Source: Citrobacter farmeri
GTDB taxonomy: Bacteria; Pseudomonadota; Gammaproteobacteria; Enterobacterales; Enterobacteriaceae
Direction of reading: 5' to 3'
NCBI RefSeq assembly: GCF_019048065.1
Contig: NZ_CP077291.1
Location: forward strand, 248,001 to 312,000
DNA: 64,000 nt
Shown: positions 62,648 to 64,000 of the stretch, piece after piece
Numbering within the stretch: position 1 is the stretch's first letter
How the letters are laid out: every line of letters begins with the position of its first letter
Made by a program: the position numbers and the translations under genes
The notes under the pieces: generated by a model
What the model was told of the DNA's origin: nothing
Seen by the model: the letters and a program-made list of their open reading frames with translations, nothing else
The model's database searches: none

Positions 62648-63586
62648 TTAGTTTTCTTTAACAGCACTCCGCTGCTCATCAATCGGTTTACCGGACCAGT
62701 AGCCGGCCAGTAGGGAACCGGAAAGGTTGTGCCAGACGGAGAACAGCGCGCCAGGCAACGCAGCGAGCGGTCCGAAGTAAATTTTACCCAGCGCGGCGGC
62801 GAGACCTGAGTTTTGCATTCCGACCTCGATTGCCAGGGTGCGGCAGGTTGACTCGTCAAAGCCAAACAGACGCCCGCCCCAGTAACCGCCGAGCAGGCCG
62901 ATGGTGTTGTGCAGGATCACCGCGATAATCACCACGAAGCCGACGGACGCGATATGCGCGGCAGAACCCGCAACCACCGCGCTGATGATCGCCAGAATGC
63001 AGACCATCGAAAACGCGGGCAGGTAAGGCTCAACCGCTTTCACCACGCGCGGGAACAGGTGGTGGATCACCAGACCCAGGGCAATCGGGATCACCACAAT
63101 CTGCAAAATACTGAGCAGCATGCCCATCACATCAACCTGAATATGCGCATCGACATACAAACGTGTCAGCAGCGGCGTGGCGACCACGCCCACCAGGGTG
63201 GAAACCGATGAGATTGTTACCGAGAGTGCAACATCCCCTTTCGCCAGATAGATCATGACGTTAGATGCTGTACCGCTGGCCACGCTACCGACCAGCACCA
63301 TCCCGGCGGAGAGCTCCGGCGGCATGTTAAACGCCAGCGCCAGTACCCATGCCGCCAGCGGCATGACCAGATAGTGCAGGAAGATCCCCGCCGCAACCGG
63401 CGCAGGGCGCGAAAGCACGCGTTTAAAATCATCCACTTTAAGGTGCACGCCCATACCGAACATAATCAGCATCAGCAGTGTCGTCACCCACGGGCCGACA
63501 GGAATGAAGGTGGATGGCGTGTAATAGGTAATAACCGAGAGCAGCAGCGCCCATAACGGGAACAGCCTGGTGAGAGTGGCGAGCAT
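62648..63586 (-). CDS. panS: Bile acid:sodium symporter-family transporter, PanS-like
   Basis: A 312-residue inner-membrane protein with about ten helices of the BASS family (SBF domain). Family marks are [19 protein letters not shown] near residue 38, [27 protein letters not shown] near residue 96 and [16 protein letters not shown] near residue 261. From memory, the sequence is close to Salmonella PanS, which moves ketopantoate, pantoate and pantothenate; K-12 has only distant BASS relatives. It sits between the accessory cluster and rtcR, both in the same direction. The symbol is moderately certain. Confidence 0.75.
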   Translation of the reverse strand: MLATLTRLFPLWALLLSVITYYTPSTFIPVGPWVTTLLMLIMFGMGVHLKVDDFKRVLSRPAPVAAGIFLHYLVMPLAAWVLALAFNMPPELSAGMVLVGSVASGTASNVMIYLAKGDVALSVTISSVSTLVGVVATPLLTRLYVDAHIQVDVMGMLLSILQIVVIPIALGLVIHHLFPRVVKAVEPYLPAFSMVCILAIISAVVAGSAAHIASVGFVVIIAVILHNTIGLLGGYWGGRLFGFDESTCRTLAIEVGMQNSGLAAALGKIYFGPLAALPGALFSVWHNLSGSLLAGYWSGKPIDEQRSAVKEN

Positions 63587-63697
63587 GTTGTTTTCCTTGC
63601 ACGTATGTTGTGTTTGCTTGTTATTAACTGGTCGGGATCGAGCCCAACCATAGTTAGTTTTTATATCGTGAAGGGATATTATTCAAACAAATTATGC

Positions 63698-64000
63698 TCA
63701 TGTTCTGACTTTGAGATTTTCCCAACTCAGGCCAAACCGTGCCAGATACTTACGCAGACGGTCGGCATCGTTGGGATTGGCTTTCTTTTGTCGGGAGACC
63801 GCGAAGAGTTCACGTCCGGCTTCGGACAACGATGCGCTGCGTCGGCATACCTCGAGCACGGTTTCCAGTTGTCGGCGGTCAAAGAGGTCGAGTTCCATCT
63901 CCAGCGCCGGGGGCAACGTTGTGTCCCCCCAACTCTCCTGTAAAAGCGCGATCTCTTCTTCGACGAGGGCAAGCGTAATCCGCCCTTGTTCGGCCAGCGT
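63698..64000 (-). CDS. rtcR: RtcR sigma-54 activator, C-terminal fragment at window edge
   Basis: RtcR is a sigma-54-dependent activator of the RNA-repair genes rtcBA. Only about 100 C-terminal residues lie in the window: TLAEQGRITLALVEEEIALLQESW, ELDLFDRRQLETVLEVCRRS, and LFAVSRQKKANPNDADRLRKYLARFGLSW, which follow E. coli RtcR closely through its DNA-binding helix-turn-helix. The gene continues past position 64000, where rtcBA would be expected divergently. In K-12 this gene lies far away, next to glpR, so its presence beside panS is a difference in gene order. Confidence 0.9.
   Translation of the reverse strand, partial: TLAEQGRITLALVEEEIALLQESWGDTTLPPALEMELDLFDRRQLETVLEVCRRSASLSEAGRELFAVSRQKKANPNDADRLRKYLARFGLSWENLKVRT

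Overview
The window looks like chromosomal backbone from an enteric bacterium close to Escherichia and Salmonella, most likely Citrobacter or a near relative. The order ppc-argECBH-oxyS/oxyR-sthA-fabR-yijD-trmA-btuB-murI, then yjaB-metA-aceBAK-iclR-metH-yjbB-pepE, then rluF-yjbD, follows the E. coli K-12 map. Several accessory blocks break it. REP/BIME repeats and an ERIC element lie between genes, as is usual in this family. The genus is inferred from protein similarity and gene order only.

Layout. 1-6664: 3'-truncated ppc, argE, and the divergent argCBH operon with ARG boxes between them. 6728-15818: an accessory pentose module between argH and oxyS. It has a ribulose-5-phosphate 4-epimerase transcribed to the left, then a DeoR-type regulator, a four-gene sugar ABC importer, an L-xylulose-5-phosphate 3-epimerase and an FGGY kinase. 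Together these could import a ketopentose such as L-xylulose, phosphorylate it and convert it to D-xylulose-5-phosphate. 15872-23749: the OxyS small RNA opposite oxyR, then sthA, fabR-yijD, trmA, a cobalamin riboswitch, btuB and murI. 24127-29291: a complete rRNA operon (16S, tRNA-Ile, tRNA-Ala, 23S, 5S). 29406-43712: yjaB, metA, the glyoxylate operon aceBAK and its repressor iclR, metH, yjbB and pepE.

43716-56769 is a second accessory block: an orphan LuxR-like regulator, an AIDA/Ag43-like autotransporter, a YghA-type dehydrogenase, a decayed KGG-type stress gene, and a complete L-sorbose operon (sorCDFBAM-E). The sor operon has a shikimate dehydrogenase-like gene appended and an ERIC element between sorB and sorA. 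After rluF and yjbD (57113-58260), where K-12 has lysC, comes a four-gene cluster: a PTS EIIC-like permease with an unusual N-terminal domain, a TIM-barrel protein, a HAD phosphatase and a DeoR regulator. I do not recognise its substrate. A PanS-like transporter and the 3' end of rtcR close the window.

Main points for follow-up. (1) The rRNA operon joins murI directly to yjaB. In K-12 these flank two different rRNA operons with roughly 40 kb of largely essential genes between them, so this is a rearrangement between rRNA operons or a misassembly. (2) The 58324-62404 cluster is the best candidate for an undescribed catabolic system. (3) The ERIC element in the sor operon carries an insertion that shares a hairpin sequence with the region just after the 5S gene in this same window.
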